Shown here: positions 42,185 to 50,275 of the stretch, one piece after another | Position numbering within the stretch: the first letter of the stretch is position 1 | Layout: every line of letters starts with the position of its first letter | Source: HGM13233 sp964478515 | GTDB taxonomy: Bacteria > Bacillota > Clostridia > Oscillospirales > Ruminococcaceae | NCBI GenBank assembly: GCA_964478515.1 | Contig: CAYZIL010000011.1 | Location: 1-60,558, forward strand | DNA: 60,558 bases | Direction of reading: 5' to 3' | Translations under genes and position numbers: made by a program | Notes under the pieces: generated by a model | The model's database searches: none | What the model saw: the letters and a program-made list of their open reading frames with translations, nothing else | Told to the model about the DNA's origin: nothing

Positions 42185-43260
42185 CTGTTGCCGCGCTGCA
42201 GCGCCAGCTCGACCAGGCGGGTTATCAGCGACGTAAAGTCGACGCCCGACTCTGCCATCAGCCGCGGGTACATACTTATTGAAGTGAAGCCGGGCAGGGT
42301 GTTTATCTCGTTGATGAGCACCCGCTCGTCATCATTAGTGACGAAGAAATCGCAGCGGGCGAGTCCCGAACAGCCCAACGCCCGGTAAGCCGCTACAGCC
42401 AGCCGCCGCACCTCGGCGCTCGCCGCCGCAGAAATGGCGGCAGGCACGCGCAGACCGGTGGCGCTGGTACTGGAATACTTTTCGTCGTAGCTGTAAAAAT
42501 CGCCCTGCGGCGGTAGTATCTCGCCGACGACGGAGGCGGTGCACTCGCAGTTGCCGAGCACGGCGCATTCAACCTCGTGGCCGAAAACGCATTCCTCAAC
42601 GACGACCTTGCTGTCCTCGCGAAGGGCCTTTTCGACAGCGGCGCGCAGCGCGTCCTTTTGCTCAACACGCGAAACGCCGACGGAAGAACCGGCGTTGGCG
42701 GGCTTTACGAAAAGCGGCAGGCCGAGCTTTTCGACCAAGCTCTCGGCGACGGCGTCAAAATCGGCCATGTCTGCGGCGCTGAGCTGTGCCCACTTGCAGT
42801 GGGGAATGCCGTTGTAATCGAAAAGGGAGTTGGTGACGGCTTTGTCCATGCAAGCGGCAGACGCGAGCACGCCGCAGCCGACGTAGGGAAGACCGGCAAG
42901 TTCAAAAAGCCCCTGAATAGTGCCGTCCTCGCCGTTTTTGCCGTGCAGTACCGGGAAGACCACGTCGACGTCAAGCAGCTCGCAGACGCCGTCGTCGCCA
43001 ATTACGCTCAGCCCGCGGCGGCTGCGGTCGGGCGCGAAAAATGCACTGCGGCAGCAGCCGCTGTCCAACCAGAGGCCGTCGCCGATATGCGACAGCTCGC
43101 CGCTGTAATAAAACCAGCGCCCGTCTTTGCTGATGCCTACAGGAATGATTTCAAAGCGTTCGCGGTCGGCGTGGTCTATTACCGACTGTGCCGAGCGCAG
43201 CGAAACGTCGTGTTCACTGGAAAAACCGCCGAAAACGACGGCAAGTTTGGTCTTTGCCAT
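42181..43260 (-). CDS. ddl: D-alanine--D-alanine ligase
   Basis: 359-aa ATP-grasp ligase for the peptidoglycan D-Ala-D-Ala terminus. VVFGGFSSEHDVSLRSA (7-23), HGKNGEDGTIQG, KPANAGSSVGVS and NEINTLPGFTSISMYP are all present. Start at MAKTK (43260), preceded by GGGAGG seven bases upstream; five extra residues would be added by the longer frame. First gene of the operon ending with the SHOCT protein. Ser/Tyr loop GDFYSYDEKYS fits ligases making D-Ala-D-Ala, but D-Lac specificity was not tested. Confidence 0.94.
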   Translation of the reverse strand: MAKTKLAVVFGGFSSEHDVSLRSAQSVIDHADRERFEIIPVGISKDGRWFYYSGELSHIGDGLWLDSGCCRSAFFAPDRSRRGLSVIGDDGVCELLDVDVVFPVLHGKNGEDGTIQGLFELAGLPYVGCGVLASAACMDKAVTNSLFDYNGIPHCKWAQLSAADMADFDAVAESLVEKLGLPLFVKPANAGSSVGVSRVEQKDALRAAVEKALREDSKVVVEECVFGHEVECAVLGNCECTASVVGEILPPQGDFYSYDEKYSSTSATGLRVPAAISAAASAEVRRLAVAAYRALGCSGLARCDFFVTNDDERVLINEINTLPGFTSISMYPRLMAESGVDFTSLITRLVELALQRGNR

Positions 43261-43290
43261 GCAGTCCTCCCGCAAATTTTATGTCAAATA

Positions 43291-43319
43291 AGTATACCAT
43301 AATAAAAAGCCCATAGCAA
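43291..43319 (-). promoter_or_regulatory. Promoter of the ddl operon
   Basis: Minus strand TTGCTA (43319-43314), 17-bp spacer, TATACT (43296-43291), about 31 bases before the start codon. Confidence 0.65.
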
Positions 43320-43342
43320 TTGCACGCAGCTGCAGCGGTGGA

Positions 43343-43383
43343 TTTTTTTGCCGCGCGGCAAAAAAAAGACGCCTTAGGCGTCT
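43343..43383 (-). terminator. Terminator after the DUF2752 gene
   Basis: Minus-strand stem AGACGCC/GGCGTCT (43383-43377 with 43373-43367) followed by seven T. It overlaps a 24-bp perfect palindrome (seven T, GCCGC/GCGGC, seven A; 43343-43366) that could fold as a second hairpin. Confidence 0.8.
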
Positions 43384-43396
43384 AAAATATTCGACA

Positions 43397-43837
43397 TCAG
43401 GCGCCCACCTGCGCCGGCAGAGGAAAAACGCCGGCGTTGCGCAAAACACAGTAGGCGAGCGCAACCAGAACAATGCCCAGTATGTACCAGTGAGCGCCGC
43501 GCAGTCTCACGGTCTTTTTGCGCAGCACGCTGTATATCTCGCAGCTGACGGCAGTTAGCCACAGCGCCCCGAGCATTATCGGCAGCGGGTTGAAAAGCAG
43601 CGAGCGCAAAATGCGCAAATTCAACAATGCTCCTACCGCCCGCGTGGCGCCACAGCTGATGCAGCACCAGCCTGTCGCCTCGTAAAAACCGCAGGCGGGG
43701 AAGGTGAGTCCCAATTGAAAAAAGAGCCAGGCGGCGGCGACGCAAAAAGCGCCGGCGCAAAGATGAATAACAAGCAGCGTGCCGGAAAGAACGCCGCGCC
43801 GCTGTGGCGCCGCAAAGCGAGGTGTTTTACAGAACAT
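43397..43837 (-). CDS. DUF2752 membrane protein
   Basis: 146 aa with three hydrophobic segments and the family motif CCISCGATRAVGALL (58-72), the CPxCGxTRA-type signature of DUF2752. Function unknown; common in Firmicutes. Six bases after the zinc-ribbon DUF4190 protein gene, so the pair forms an operon. Confidence 0.78.
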   Translation of the reverse strand: MFCKTPRFAAPQRRGVLSGTLLVIHLCAGAFCVAAAWLFFQLGLTFPACGFYEATGWCCISCGATRAVGALLNLRILRSLLFNPLPIMLGALWLTAVSCEIYSVLRKKTVRLRGAHWYILGIVLVALAYCVLRNAGVFPLPAQVGA

Positions 43838-43843
43838 CAGCGC

Positions 43844-44269
43844 TCAGCGGTTGCACATATAAAAGCGATAGAGATAGTTTTCAAAAAAGTGCGCCATGCC
43901 CTCAAAACCGCCGGAAAAGACGATAAAAACAGTGCTCACCAGGCCAAAAGCAATACCGATACTGCCCATGACTATGCCGGCAACGGCAATGCCGGAGTTG
44001 GTGCTGCCGCGGCCGAGAATACCGAAAACCAGCGCGAGTATGCCCAGCACCAGCGTGAAAGCGGAAGTACAGCAGCACACCAGCGAGGCTATGCCGCAGC
44101 AAAGCGATGCGACTGCCATGCCGTCTTTGCCGGGGTCGCCGTCGTCCAGCGATGCGGCGCGGTTGTTGTAGGCTTGCAGCGGCGGCCTGTCGCCGCTAAG
44201 CGATGCGCCGCACTTAGTGCAAAACACGCTGCCGTCTTTATTATCGAAAGAGCATGAAGGACAAATCAT
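43844..44269 (-). CDS. Zinc-ribbon DUF4190 membrane protein
   Basis: 141 aa: N-terminal zinc ribbon CPSC...CTKC (residues 3-20) followed by two long hydrophobic segments with Gly/Leu repeats (GILALVFGILGRG), the DUF4190 pattern. CGGAGAT is nine bases before the ATG. A TTGACA/TATAAA pair with a short 15-bp spacer (44329-44303, minus) inside the end of the preceding MBL gene may be its promoter. Function unknown. Confidence 0.8.
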   Translation of the reverse strand: MICPSCSFDNKDGSVFCTKCGASLSGDRPPLQAYNNRAASLDDGDPGKDGMAVASLCCGIASLVCCCTSAFTLVLGILALVFGILGRGSTNSGIAVAGIVMGSIGIAFGLVSTVFIVFSGGFEGMAHFFENYLYRFYMCNR

Positions 44270-44303
44270 TTTGTTTTATCTCCGGATAATTATTGCTTAA
44301 ATT

Positions 44304-45152
44304 TTATAACACATACTGCGCTGTGTCAATTGTGTCGCCGGCGGCCACCCGGCGGTAGAAGGGCAGACTGCTGAGCGCGGCGTGACCCGGCTCGCCGGTG
44401 CAGTGACAAGCGGCAAGGCATTTGAGCGTGCCGCCGCGCAGATAATCCGCAGTGCGGCCGGCGGTATAGGCGTCGGCGCCGGCAAGGTGTGTGCCGCCGA
44501 CAAATACGCACACCGGTTTGTGAAACCTCGCGGCGGTGTCGGTAATAATATTGACGACGCCGTTGTGGCAGCAGCCGCTCACGACGGCCAGCCGGTCGCC
44601 GCAGTCAAGCACCAGCGCTGTTTCGTCGAAAAATCCGTCAGTACATTTGCCGTGCGCGCCTATAATACAGTGGGCGGGCTCGGGCTGCTCAAGTTCATTG
44701 TTGCGGGCAAAAGCGGTGATAATATACGCGCCCGGCAGCTCGTTTACGGGCATTATATTGCTGACGTAGCGCGAGCGGATGTGGCGACGCTGCAAAAAGC
44801 GGCGGTCGACATCACTGTTTGTAATAAATACCTCTTTGCTGTCGGGGTCTGTCCAAAAGGATTTTTTTATAAATTTATCGGAAAGATACAGGGGCAGGTT
44901 GGGGTGAAGGTCAAAAAGCGCCGCGCAGCCGCCGGCGTGGTCGGTGTGGTTGTGGCTGAGTGCCGCGGCCGCGACGCCGCCGATGTCTATGCCCAGTTTT
45001 TGGGCGTTTTCCAAAAAGAGACCGTCAGCGCCGCAGTCAAAAAGCATTGCGCCGCGCGGTGAAGTTATGTACGCGCTGAAGCCGCGCTGCGCGCGCAGCC
45101 GCGAGTCGGCGGTGTTGTCGTCGACGAGAATGGTAACGGTAAAATCAGGCAT
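44304..45152 (-). CDS. MBL-fold metallo-hydrolase, dihydropteroate/RFAP-synthase-like type
   Basis: 282 aa. SHNHTDHAGG with His67/His69/Asp71/His72, GCCHNG and a late ACHCTGEPG motif are typical of the group annotated as 7,8-dihydropterin-6-methyl-4-(ribofuranosyl)aminobenzene-phosphate synthase-like. FDCGADGLFLENA fits. Actual substrate is unknown; the name is by homology only. Monocistronic. Confidence 0.75.
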   Translation of the reverse strand: MPDFTVTILVDDNTADSRLRAQRGFSAYITSPRGAMLFDCGADGLFLENAQKLGIDIGGVAAAALSHNHTDHAGGCAALFDLHPNLPLYLSDKFIKKSFWTDPDSKEVFITNSDVDRRFLQRRHIRSRYVSNIMPVNELPGAYIITAFARNNELEQPEPAHCIIGAHGKCTDGFFDETALVLDCGDRLAVVSGCCHNGVVNIITDTAARFHKPVCVFVGGTHLAGADAYTAGRTADYLRGGTLKCLAACHCTGEPGHAALSSLPFYRRVAAGDTIDTAQYVL

Positions 45153-45251
45153 TTAGGTTTCCTTTTCCGTATTTACTTAAATAATCATAATTGTAATATA
45201 TTAAATGTGCTATACTTATTTTGTTAACAAAAATTGCGGCGGCGGTGTGGT

Positions 45252-45941
45252 ATGGTATACGGCGAAACCATTATAGGCACACTGGGCGCGCGGCGCAGCC
45301 GTTTTGTCTGTGACGCGCGCGCAAACGGCAGAGCGCTGAGCGTGCACATTCGCAATACCGGCCGGCTTGAGGGACTGGTTTGTCCGGGAATGACGGCGTC
45401 AATACAGCTTTGCGGCGCAGCGCGCCAAACCGACGGCACGCTTGTGGCGGTGCGCTGCGCGGGCGTGTGGGTAAACGTCGACTCGCTTGCGCCCAATGCC
45501 GCCGTGGCCCAGGCGATAGAAAGCGGCGCGCTCGCTGTCGGCGCAAGCGAAAATTTTGCACTGCGCCGCGAGGTGCGTTTTGCAAACAGCCGTTTCGATA
45601 TTATGCTCGACGAGGAGTCGCGGCGGACGTATGTTGAGGTCAAGGGTGTCACGCTGGCTCGCGGCGACAGAGCGCTTTTTCCCGACGCGCCGACGCTGCG
45701 TGGCGCCCGGCACATGCGTGAGCTGAGCGCCGCTGTCAAACAGGGAAACGGCGCGGCGGTAGTGTTTGCGGTAATGCGCGCCGACGCCGAATGCTTTGCG
45801 CCGAATGCCGCGCTCGACCCCGAATTTGCCGCGGCGCTCGGCAGCGCGGCGCGCGACGGCGTTGCGGTGCTGGCGGCGCAATTTGCGGTGGACGCGAACA
45901 GCGTTAGTTTTGAAAGGCTGCTGACAGCGGCCGTTGAATAA
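45252..45941 (+). CDS. sfsA: SfsA-family protein
   Basis: 229 aa. RRSRFVCDARANG, HIRNTGRLEGLVCPG and YVEVKGVTLARGDRALFPDAPTLRGARHMREL match SfsA, named for sugar fermentation stimulation and proposed to be a nuclease-fold or DNA-binding protein. ATG 45252 is preferred over an upstream TTG at 45234, which sits in a GCGGCGG run without a ribosome site. A TATACT -10 at 45211 lies upstream. Runs into hflX six bases later. Confidence 0.85.
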   Translation: MVYGETIIGTLGARRSRFVCDARANGRALSVHIRNTGRLEGLVCPGMTASIQLCGAARQTDGTLVAVRCAGVWVNVDSLAPNAAVAQAIESGALAVGASENFALRREVRFANSRFDIMLDEESRRTYVEVKGVTLARGDRALFPDAPTLRGARHMRELSAAVKQGNGAAVVFAVMRADAECFAPNAALDPEFAAALGSAARDGVAVLAAQFAVDANSVSFERLLTAAVE

Positions 45942-45947
45942 AGAGGT

Positions 45948-47189
45948 ATGATGGAAAAAGAAGTTTTACAAACAGCTGTTATCATTGCCGCTGACACCGG
46001 CGAGTACGATATGGAGCGCTCGCTGGCCGAATTGGACAGGCTGGCAGACTCCGCCGGCGCTCAGGTTGTCGCGGCAGTGGTGCAAAAATTAAAGAGCGCT
46101 GACCCGGCTACCTACATCGGCTCGGGGCGGCTTGCACAAGCTGCGCAGCTGTGCGCCGACGAGGAAGCGCAGCTCGTTATTGCCGACGCCGAGCTGACCG
46201 GAGCGCAGATAAGAAATATAGAAAAAATAGTAGAAACTCCGGTAATTGACCGCACGGCGCTGATATTAGACATTTTCGCAGCCAGCGCCGTCACCGCCGA
46301 AGGCAAGCTGCAAGTGGAGCAGGCGCAACTGCGCTACCGTCTGCCGCGGCTGGCCGGCTCAAGCGAGGGGCTAACCCGCCAGGGCGGAGGCATTGGCACG
46401 CGCGGCCCGGGCGAAACAAAACTGGAAAGCGACCGGCGGCGTATTCGCGCGCGCATCTCGCGTTTGGGCGACCAGCTTGAAGAGATGTCAAAACGCCGCG
46501 AGCAGACCCGCCGCAAGCGCGCTCGCGCCGATATTCCGGTAGTGGCGCTGGTTGGCTACACCAACGCCGGCAAGTCGTCGCTGCTGAATGCGCTCACCGG
46601 CGCCGAGGTGCTCGCCGAGGACCGGCTGTTTGCCACACTTGACCCCACACTGCGGCGCTTGCAGATAGCCGACTTGCAGCAGATACTTGTCGCCGACACG
46701 GTCGGCTTCGTCAGCCGGCTGCCGCACAACCTGGTAGAGGCGTTCAAATCGACGCTTGAGGAACTAAAGTATGCCGACCTTATTCTAAAAGTAGTAGACG
46801 CCGCCGACCCGGCGTGGGAGGACCAGCTTGCAGTCACCGACGACGTAATAGCGCAGTTGGGCTGTACCGACACGCAGGCGATAACTGTCTTCAACAAAAG
46901 TGATATTGCCGCGCAGCCCATCCCGTTCGGCATAGCTGTCAGCGCCGTTACCGGCGCCGGGCTCGACGAGCTAAAAGCGCAGATTGCCCGCCGGCTGGAA
47001 GAAAGGGTGGTGCGTGGCCGGTTCCTTATTCCCTACGCACAGCTCGGCGTCTCGGCCGAAATACGCGCCGCCGGCAACGTGCACAGCGAGGAATTTGTCG
47101 ACGCGGGCGCGCTGCTGACGGCAACTCTGCCGCGCAGCGCTTACGACCGCTATACGAAATACTTGTTTGACGAGGACGGTGCGCAATGA
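45948..47189 (+). CDS. hflX: Ribosome-associated GTPase HflX
   Basis: 413 aa. N-terminal HflX domain with ATYIGSGRLAQ and the GGIGTRGPGETKLESDRRRI linker (147-166), then a GTPase core: P-loop GYTNAGKSS (203-211), DTVGF near 249, NKSD near 312. It splits stalled or stressed ribosomes in characterised homologues. Two adjacent Met codons open the frame. The stop overlaps the AlkZ-related gene by ATGA. Confidence 0.95.
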   Translation: MMEKEVLQTAVIIAADTGEYDMERSLAELDRLADSAGAQVVAAVVQKLKSADPATYIGSGRLAQAAQLCADEEAQLVIADAELTGAQIRNIEKIVETPVIDRTALILDIFAASAVTAEGKLQVEQAQLRYRLPRLAGSSEGLTRQGGGIGTRGPGETKLESDRRRIRARISRLGDQLEEMSKRREQTRRKRARADIPVVALVGYTNAGKSSLLNALTGAEVLAEDRLFATLDPTLRRLQIADLQQILVADTVGFVSRLPHNLVEAFKSTLEELKYADLILKVVDAADPAWEDQLAVTDDVIAQLGCTDTQAITVFNKSDIAAQPIPFGIAVSAVTGAGLDELKAQIARRLEERVVRGRFLIPYAQLGVSAEIRAAGNVHSEEFVDAGALLTATLPRSAYDRYTKYLFDEDGAQ

Positions 47190-47845
47190 AACTGCCGGCG
47201 GTAACAAGCGCCGCAAGGCTGGAAAAGTTGGTCGACGAAATAGGTTTTCTGCCTTTTTTTCGCTGCGGTATAGCCGGCTTTTCTCTGGAAGAATGTACGC
47301 CGGCGCGGCTTTGGTTCGTCGACGGCGTCGACGGCCCGTGGGAATGGCGCGAGCAGTGCGCCGCCGCGGCCAATATTGTCTACGCCAAGCTGCTGCACGG
47401 ACGGGCGTGCTTTGTCAGCCGCGACTGGTACGCCCGGCTTGCCAACTGGCGCCGCGACGGCTACGATTTTGACGCGCGCTGGGAGGACGGGCTGGCGACG
47501 CACCGCTGCAAGCAGATAATTGACACGCTGAGCAGCAGTGGACCGCTGCTGTCCAACGAACTGCGCGCCGCGGTCGATTTTTCCAAGGGCTTTGACACAG
47601 CGCTGACAACTTTACAGATGCAGACCTACATTGTGCCCAAGTGCTTCGAATACAAGCGCGACCGAAACGGAGTTTGCTACGGCTGGGGCGTGGCGCGCTG
47701 GGCGCTTAGTGAACAGGTGTACGGCGAGCTGCCGCGCAGCGGTTACGACACCGAACCGCGGCAGTCGCTGTTGCTGATAATAGACCATGTCTGCGCGCTT
47801 GTCGGCGAATCGTCGCGGCAGCAGGTAGAAAAATTGATGAGGTGA
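47186..47845 (+). CDS. AlkZ-related (winged-helix) protein
   Basis: 219 aa. LEKLVDEIGFLPFF, PWEWREQCA, LANWRRDGYDFDARWEDGLATHR, and FDTALTTLQMQTYIV are the blocks of the AlkZ-related family, distant to the AlkZ/YcaQ interstrand cross-link glycosylases but shorter and of unproven activity. Coupled by overlap to hflX and four bases before the aldo/keto reductase gene. Confidence 0.75.
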   Translation: MKLPAVTSAARLEKLVDEIGFLPFFRCGIAGFSLEECTPARLWFVDGVDGPWEWREQCAAAANIVYAKLLHGRACFVSRDWYARLANWRRDGYDFDARWEDGLATHRCKQIIDTLSSSGPLLSNELRAAVDFSKGFDTALTTLQMQTYIVPKCFEYKRDRNGVCYGWGVARWALSEQVYGELPRSGYDTEPRQSLLLIIDHVCALVGESSRQQVEKLMR

Positions 47846-47849
47846 GAAT

Positions 47850-48971
47850 ATGGATGATCTGTTCGAACTGAACCCGGCTAAACTCGGCTTCGGACTGATG
47901 CGCTTGCCGCAGAAAGACGCGGAGATAGACAAACAGCAGTTATGCGAAATGGTCGACTGCTTTCTTGACGGCGGCTTTACCTATTTTGACGTCGCCTACA
48001 ACTACCACGGCGGCGCTGCCGAAAGTGCTGCCGGCGAGTGTTTGGTAGCGCGCCGCGCGCGCGACAGTTTTACCCTCGCCACCAAACTGCCAATGTGGAT
48101 GGTCGAGCAAAAAGAGGACATGCAGCGCATTTTTACGCAACAGCTGCAGCGCACCGGCGCCGGATATTTCGATTTTTATCTGCTGCATTCGCTGACACAA
48201 AAGAACGTCGAGCTTGCCGACAGTTACGGCGCTTGGGACTTTGTGCGCAAATTGCGCGACAGCGGCGCGGCGCGTCACATCGGATTTTCGTTTCACGACT
48301 CACCGCAGCTGCTGGAAAAGCTGCTCACAGAGCACCCGGAGTTCGAATTCGTACAGCTGCAAATAAACTATGCCGACTGGGACAACCCCGACGTGCGCGC
48401 GCGCGAATGTTACGAGACGGCGCGGCGCTTCGGCAAGCCGGTATCTATTATGGAGCCGATAAAGGGCGGCGCGCTCACCGAGCTGGCGCCGGCGGCCCGC
48501 AGCGCGCTGCAAGAGGCCGACAAAAGCGCCACCGCCGCCGAGTGGGCGCTGCGCTTCGTTTTTTCGCTGGACGGTGTGTTCGCTGTACTCAGCGGCATGA
48601 GCAATCTGCAGCAGCTGCGCGAGAACATCTGCACCGTGCAGGACATGAAGCCGCTCGACGATGCCGGGCGCAAAGCGATAGAGCAAGCGGTAAGAGAGTT
48701 GGAAAAGCTGCCGACAATACCCTGTACCCGCTGCGGCTACTGCCAAAGCGGCTGCCCGCAGGGCATACCAATCCCGACCTTCTTCACTATAATGAACAAC
48801 TACACCCGTTTTAATTTTCTGCCGCCGGTAGAGTCTTCGTATAAAGCCAATGCGGAAAAATACCGCGTTTGCGCCGGCGATTGCATTGCCTGCGGCCAGT
48901 GCGAGTCGGTCTGTCCGCAGCACATAGACATTATTGAGCGACTAAAGGAAATATCGCAGCTGTTAGATTGA
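47850..48971 (+). CDS. Aldo/keto reductase with C-terminal [4Fe-4S] domain
   Basis: 373 aa. Residues 1-275 form the AKR barrel (GFGLMRLP, FDVAYNYHGG with catalytic Asp47 and Tyr region, ATKLP, LHSL); the C-terminus has CxxCxxCxxxCP at 292-302 and Cys341/345/348/351/355 in CAGDCIACGQCESVCP, a two-cluster ferredoxin-like tail common in anaerobes. Likely an oxidoreductase linking NADPH/carbonyl chemistry to Fe-S electron transfer; substrate unknown. Third gene of the sfsA-hflX-AlkZ-related run, ending before the mntP promoter. Confidence 0.88.
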   Translation: MDDLFELNPAKLGFGLMRLPQKDAEIDKQQLCEMVDCFLDGGFTYFDVAYNYHGGAAESAAGECLVARRARDSFTLATKLPMWMVEQKEDMQRIFTQQLQRTGAGYFDFYLLHSLTQKNVELADSYGAWDFVRKLRDSGAARHIGFSFHDSPQLLEKLLTEHPEFEFVQLQINYADWDNPDVRARECYETARRFGKPVSIMEPIKGGALTELAPAARSALQEADKSATAAEWALRFVFSLDGVFAVLSGMSNLQQLRENICTVQDMKPLDDAGRKAIEQAVRELEKLPTIPCTRCGYCQSGCPQGIPIPTFFTIMNNYTRFNFLPPVESSYKANAEKYRVCAGDCIACGQCESVCPQHIDIIERLKEISQLLD

Positions 48972-48996
48972 CTTTTTGCCTGCCGCGTCATATACT
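48968..48996 (+). promoter_or_regulatory. Promoter of mntP
   Basis: TTGACT (48968-48973, overlapping the preceding stop codon), 17-bp spacer, TATACT (48991-48996). Transcription starts near 49003, right before the riboswitch. Confidence 0.85.
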
Positions 48997-49003
48997 GTAC
49001 AAA

Positions 49004-49101
49004 GTCCTGTGAGGGAGTAGTTAGCGGAATACCGCGGTAATATCAACACAATGGCGTGCCTGGCCGCGCCTGGTATTATCTGAAAAAATGAGACTCACAG
49101 A
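49004..49101 (+). promoter_or_regulatory. yybP-ykoY manganese riboswitch
   Basis: GGGAGTAG at 49013-49020 followed by a GCGG/CCGC hairpin, TATCAACA about 28 nt later and TGAGACT near 49089-49095 match the conserved core of this Mn2+-sensing family. P1 pairs CTGTGAG (49007-49013) with CTCACAG (49094-49100). The 3' half of P1 is also the 5' half of the terminator at 49091, so folding of P1 prevents termination: metal binding should switch mntP on. Family known; assignment from sequence motifs only. Confidence 0.8.
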
Positions 49102-49137
49102 CGGCGAAACAGCCGTCTGTGAGTCTTTTGTTTTTTT
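49091..49137 (+). terminator. Riboswitch-controlled terminator of mntP
   Basis: Perfect 15-bp stem (49091-49105 with 49112-49126), GAAACA loop, T-rich tail of eleven T with one G. Competes with riboswitch helix P1. Confidence 0.9.
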
Positions 49138-49193
49138 GCGGTGGGATAATTTGCCGTGCCGCGAAAATATTATTTATCGACGGGGTAACTACA

Positions 49194-49760
49194 ATGGATA
49201 TTTTATCGCTTATTATTTTGTCCGTAGGGTTGAGCATGGACGCTTTTGCGGTGTCGGTCTGCAAGGGACTGGCGCTGCGCCGGGTAGAACTTTCCCATAT
49301 GGCGCTCGTCGGCTTGTGGTTCGGCGGCTTTCAGGCGCTGATGCCGCTGCTCGGCTACCTTTTGGGCAGCAGTTTCAGCAACAGCATAAAGAGCGTGGAC
49401 CACTGGATAGCTGCCGGACTACTGGCAATAATCGGCGCAAACATGATTCGCGAGGCGCTCAAACAGGGCGACAGCTGCGACGTTGAAAGTGCCTCGCTCA
49501 GCTTTAAGAATATGTTGCTGCTGGCAATTGCCACGAGTATAGACGCGCTCGCCGTCGGCGTCAGCTTTGCCTGTCTCGACGTAAACATATGGCTTGCCGT
49601 CGGCTGCATCGGCGCTATCACCTTTGTCATTTCCGCGGACGGCGTGAAGATAGGCGGCGTGTTCGGCGCAAAATACAAGAGCAAGGCCGAGATGGCCGGC
49701 GGCGTTATTTTGATACTTATCGGGCTGCGAATATTGCTTGAGCATCTCGGCGTGATATGA
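49194..49760 (+). CDS. mntP: Manganese efflux pump MntP
   Basis: 188-aa membrane protein with six hydrophobic segments in two repeats, each with an acidic motif: SVGLSMDAFAVSVCKGLAL (10-28) and ATSIDALAVGVSFA (near 111-124). Asp in each repeat is expected to bind the exported Mn2+. ATG 49194 is preceded by GGGGTAAC; an upstream frame start lies inside the terminator region and is not used. Regulated by the Mn riboswitch, which removes doubt about the metal. Confidence 0.93.
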   Translation: MDILSLIILSVGLSMDAFAVSVCKGLALRRVELSHMALVGLWFGGFQALMPLLGYLLGSSFSNSIKSVDHWIAAGLLAIIGANMIREALKQGDSCDVESASLSFKNMLLLAIATSIDALAVGVSFACLDVNIWLAVGCIGAITFVISADGVKIGGVFGAKYKSKAEMAGGVILILIGLRILLEHLGVI

Positions 49761-49807
49761 ATTCAACAAGCGGCGCTTTTGCTGCGACCGCATAAGGAAA
49801 TACAGAA

Positions 49808-49850
49808 AATACCCACCGAGAAGAAGTTCTTTTCGGTGGGTATTGCTTTA
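49808..49850 (+). terminator. Terminator after mntP
   Basis: 12-bp stem (49808-49819 with 49833-49844), followed by GCTTTA. Weak U-tract. Confidence 0.6.
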
Positions 49851-49961
49851 TGTAGGATTGTGCTCATAATCTACGCTACAAATGAGAAAATGATTTTTGC
49901 CAGATTGGAAATCCGATTTATTTGGTGATTGACCCCTTAAATTGTTTATGATGCGAGATAA

Positions 49962-49986
49962 TGTAGGGGCGAACTGTGTTCGCCCG
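49962..49986 (+). repeat. REP element, copy 1
   Basis: 25-bp sequence TGTAGGGGCGAAC...GTTCGCCCG with an 8-bp self-complementary arm (GGGCGAAC/GTTCGCCC). Lies inside the transposase frame, where its complement encodes GRTQFAPT. Exact inverted copy at 50136-50160. Confidence 0.8.
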
Positions 49987-50135
49987 CTTTCGTTCGGCAT
50001 AATGTATATAATCATATGGATATGGTCGGGCATAATGCAGTGCTTATCAATATAGACATTTTCGTAAACGTCATTCAATTTCTGTATTTCGTTGTCAATT
50101 GGGTCCCCTATTTCGGACAATTCGTGTGTTTTGTT

Positions 50136-50160
50136 CGGGCGAACACAGTTCGCCCCTACA
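50136..50160 (-). repeat. REP element, copy 2 (inverted)
   Basis: Exact reverse complement of copy 1 over 25 bp, 149 bp away, lying at the 5' edge of the transposase remnant. Confidence 0.8.
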
Positions 50161-50275
50161 TTTCACAACAACGTATTTCTATCGGCAACACAAATCGTCA
50201 CTAAATATGCTCCGCATGAGGAATAATCGTACCCCGCTAATCGCATCATTTACGTTTTGGCAATTCCATGCGCTT

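Larger units (their letters stand above)
49848..50164 (-). pseudogene. Decayed REP-associated tyrosine transposase (RAYT, IS200-like)
   Basis: Minus-strand frame with no proper start (TTG at 50120, open to a stop before 50164). The HUH core survives: IDKHCIMPDHIHMIIYI. The N-terminal 35 or so residues of the family are missing, and after NLRGQSPNK a single-base frameshift hides the family's WQKSFSHL motif, which is found in the neighbouring frame at about 49869-49900. The frame therefore cannot make an active enzyme. Flanked and invaded by REP copies at 49962 and 50136. Confidence 0.75.
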
